Shown: piece by piece, positions 6,669-6,982 of the stretch
How positions within the stretch are numbered: the first letter of the stretch is position 1
Layout of the letters: every line of letters starts with the position of its first letter
NCBI GenBank assembly: GCA_947476765.1
Contig: CANJRK010000043.1
Span: 1 to 6,982 of the forward strand
Direction: 5' to 3'
DNA from: Actinomycetota bacterium
Lineage (GTDB): Bacteria; Actinomycetota; Actinomycetes; S36-B12; UBA5976
DNA: 6,982 bases
The notes under the pieces: model-generated
Database searches by the model: none
What the model was told of the DNA's origin: nothing
What the model saw: the letters and a program-made list of their open reading frames with translations, nothing else
Position numbers and translations under genes: made by a program

Positions 6669-6804
6669 AAATATTTAGCCTTCACCAGTTTCGAGGTTTG
6701 CGCGCAATTTGCCCGTAAAGGCAGACTATCGCACCTAACATTCTTGGGCGGTTCTTGCATTTACGCCACACAATTTTTTGCCAAGCCTGACGTAGATTAG
6801 AGGT
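6669..6804. promoter_or_regulatory. Divergent intergenic promoter region between etfD and the secreted-protein gene
   Basis: This 136-bp stretch separates two genes reading outward and is the largest gene-free space seen here. For etfD (minus strand) it contains a Shine-Dalgarno-like GAAGG 10 nt before the ATG, a perfect 10-bp palindrome TTGCGCGCAA (6698-6707) about 30 nt upstream of the start, and a possible -10 TAGTCT (complement of 6723-6728). For the plus-strand gene it holds TAGATT at 6793-6798 and a direct repeat TTCTTG at 6741-6746 and 6752-6757. No RNA gene or terminator hairpin is apparent. Confidence 0.5.
6793..6798 (+). promoter_or_regulatory. Candidate -10 element (TAGATT) for the secreted-protein gene
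   Basis: TAGATT fits TANNNT and ends 6 nt before the GTG at 6805, the same geometry as the candidates before the hydrolase, copC and dcd genes. The intervening AGAGG is only 1 nt from the GTG, too close for a normal ribosome site, so a leaderless start is favoured. No clear -35 is seen. Confidence 0.4.
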
Positions 6805-6982
6805 GTGCCGTACTTCCCCCGCGTTAAGCAAATTGGGATAACCCTACTCAGTTTTACGTTGCTCTCGGGATTTATTGGAACTACACCTGCTGGCGCCGTA
6901 ACTGGACCAAACCCTATGGAAAACAATTCTGATTCATTGTTTAGCTCAGAGTCCCTCACAGATCTAGAACCCTTGGAGCGAA
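6805..6982 (+). CDS. Putative secreted protein, N-terminal fragment (3' end outside window)
   Basis: The frame from GTG 6805 stays open to the window edge, giving 59 residues. The N-terminus is a clear Sec signal peptide: basic residues Arg6 and Lys8, a hydrophobic core from about Ile10 to Ile24 (ITLLSFTLLSGFI), then PAGA with a likely cleavage after Ala31. The mature part begins VTGPNPMENNSDSLF and is polar, acidic and Ser/Glu-rich, with no domain recognisable yet. It could be an exported cell-wall enzyme or a surface protein; the visible part cannot decide. The GTG at 6803 is out of this frame. It is divergent from etfD with its own promoter-like TAGATT. I do not recognise the gene. Confidence 0.7.
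   Translation, partial: MPYFPRVKQIGITLLSFTLLSGFIGTTPAGAVTGPNPMENNSDSLFSSESLTDLEPLER

Noticed and set aside
6735..6959. Minus-strand 74-codon frame at the right end
   Set aside because: It is opposite the secreted-protein gene, whose signal peptide and promoter-like element are better supported.

Overview
The window looks like ordinary chromosomal DNA from a streamlined, moderately low-GC actinobacterium. The evidence is the CopD-CtaG fusion beside an actinobacterial-type CopC, the ETF-oxidoreductase EtfD, a dCTP deaminase closely matching the actinobacterial bifunctional DCD:DUT type next to a tRNA-Gly gene, leaderless-type starts, and almost no space between genes. Small-genome freshwater actinobacteria (Nanopelagicales, acI-like) would fit. 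That placement is an inference from family resemblance and base composition judged by eye.

Layout: (1) 1-387, plus strand, the C-terminal end of a PDR/VanB-type oxygenase reductase, then a nitrilase-superfamily amidohydrolase (419-1204). (2) Minus strand, 1201-3738, a copper pair: copC, then a CopD-CtaG fusion 6 bp downstream. Only 16 bp upstream of copC lies a tRNA-Gly(CCC) gene on the same strand (3755-3825). (3) Divergent from the tRNA, dcd (plus, 3891-4469). (4) Minus strand, etfD (4470-6668), meeting dcd stop to stop. (5) A 136-bp divergent intergenic region, then the start of an unidentified secreted protein (plus, 6805 to the window end).

Functionally, CopC/CopD-CtaG should handle copper outside the cytoplasm and supply it to cytochrome c oxidase. 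EtfD should pass electrons from acyl-CoA dehydrogenases, via ETF, to menaquinone. The two loci therefore sit at opposite ends of one aerobic respiratory chain. Dcd supplies dUMP for thymidylate synthesis. The reductase-hydrolase pair suggests breakdown of an aromatic or nitrogen-containing substrate whose oxygenase would lie outside the window.

I see no mobile element, CRISPR array, phage or defence gene, and no convincing new biological system. The most notable signals are architectural. Four of the six visible start codons have a TANNNT hexamer exactly 6-7 nt upstream, the signature of leaderless transcripts. Both convergent gene pairs touch or overlap at their stop codons, leaving no room for an intergenic terminator. 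The tRNA-Gly gene runs almost directly into copC.
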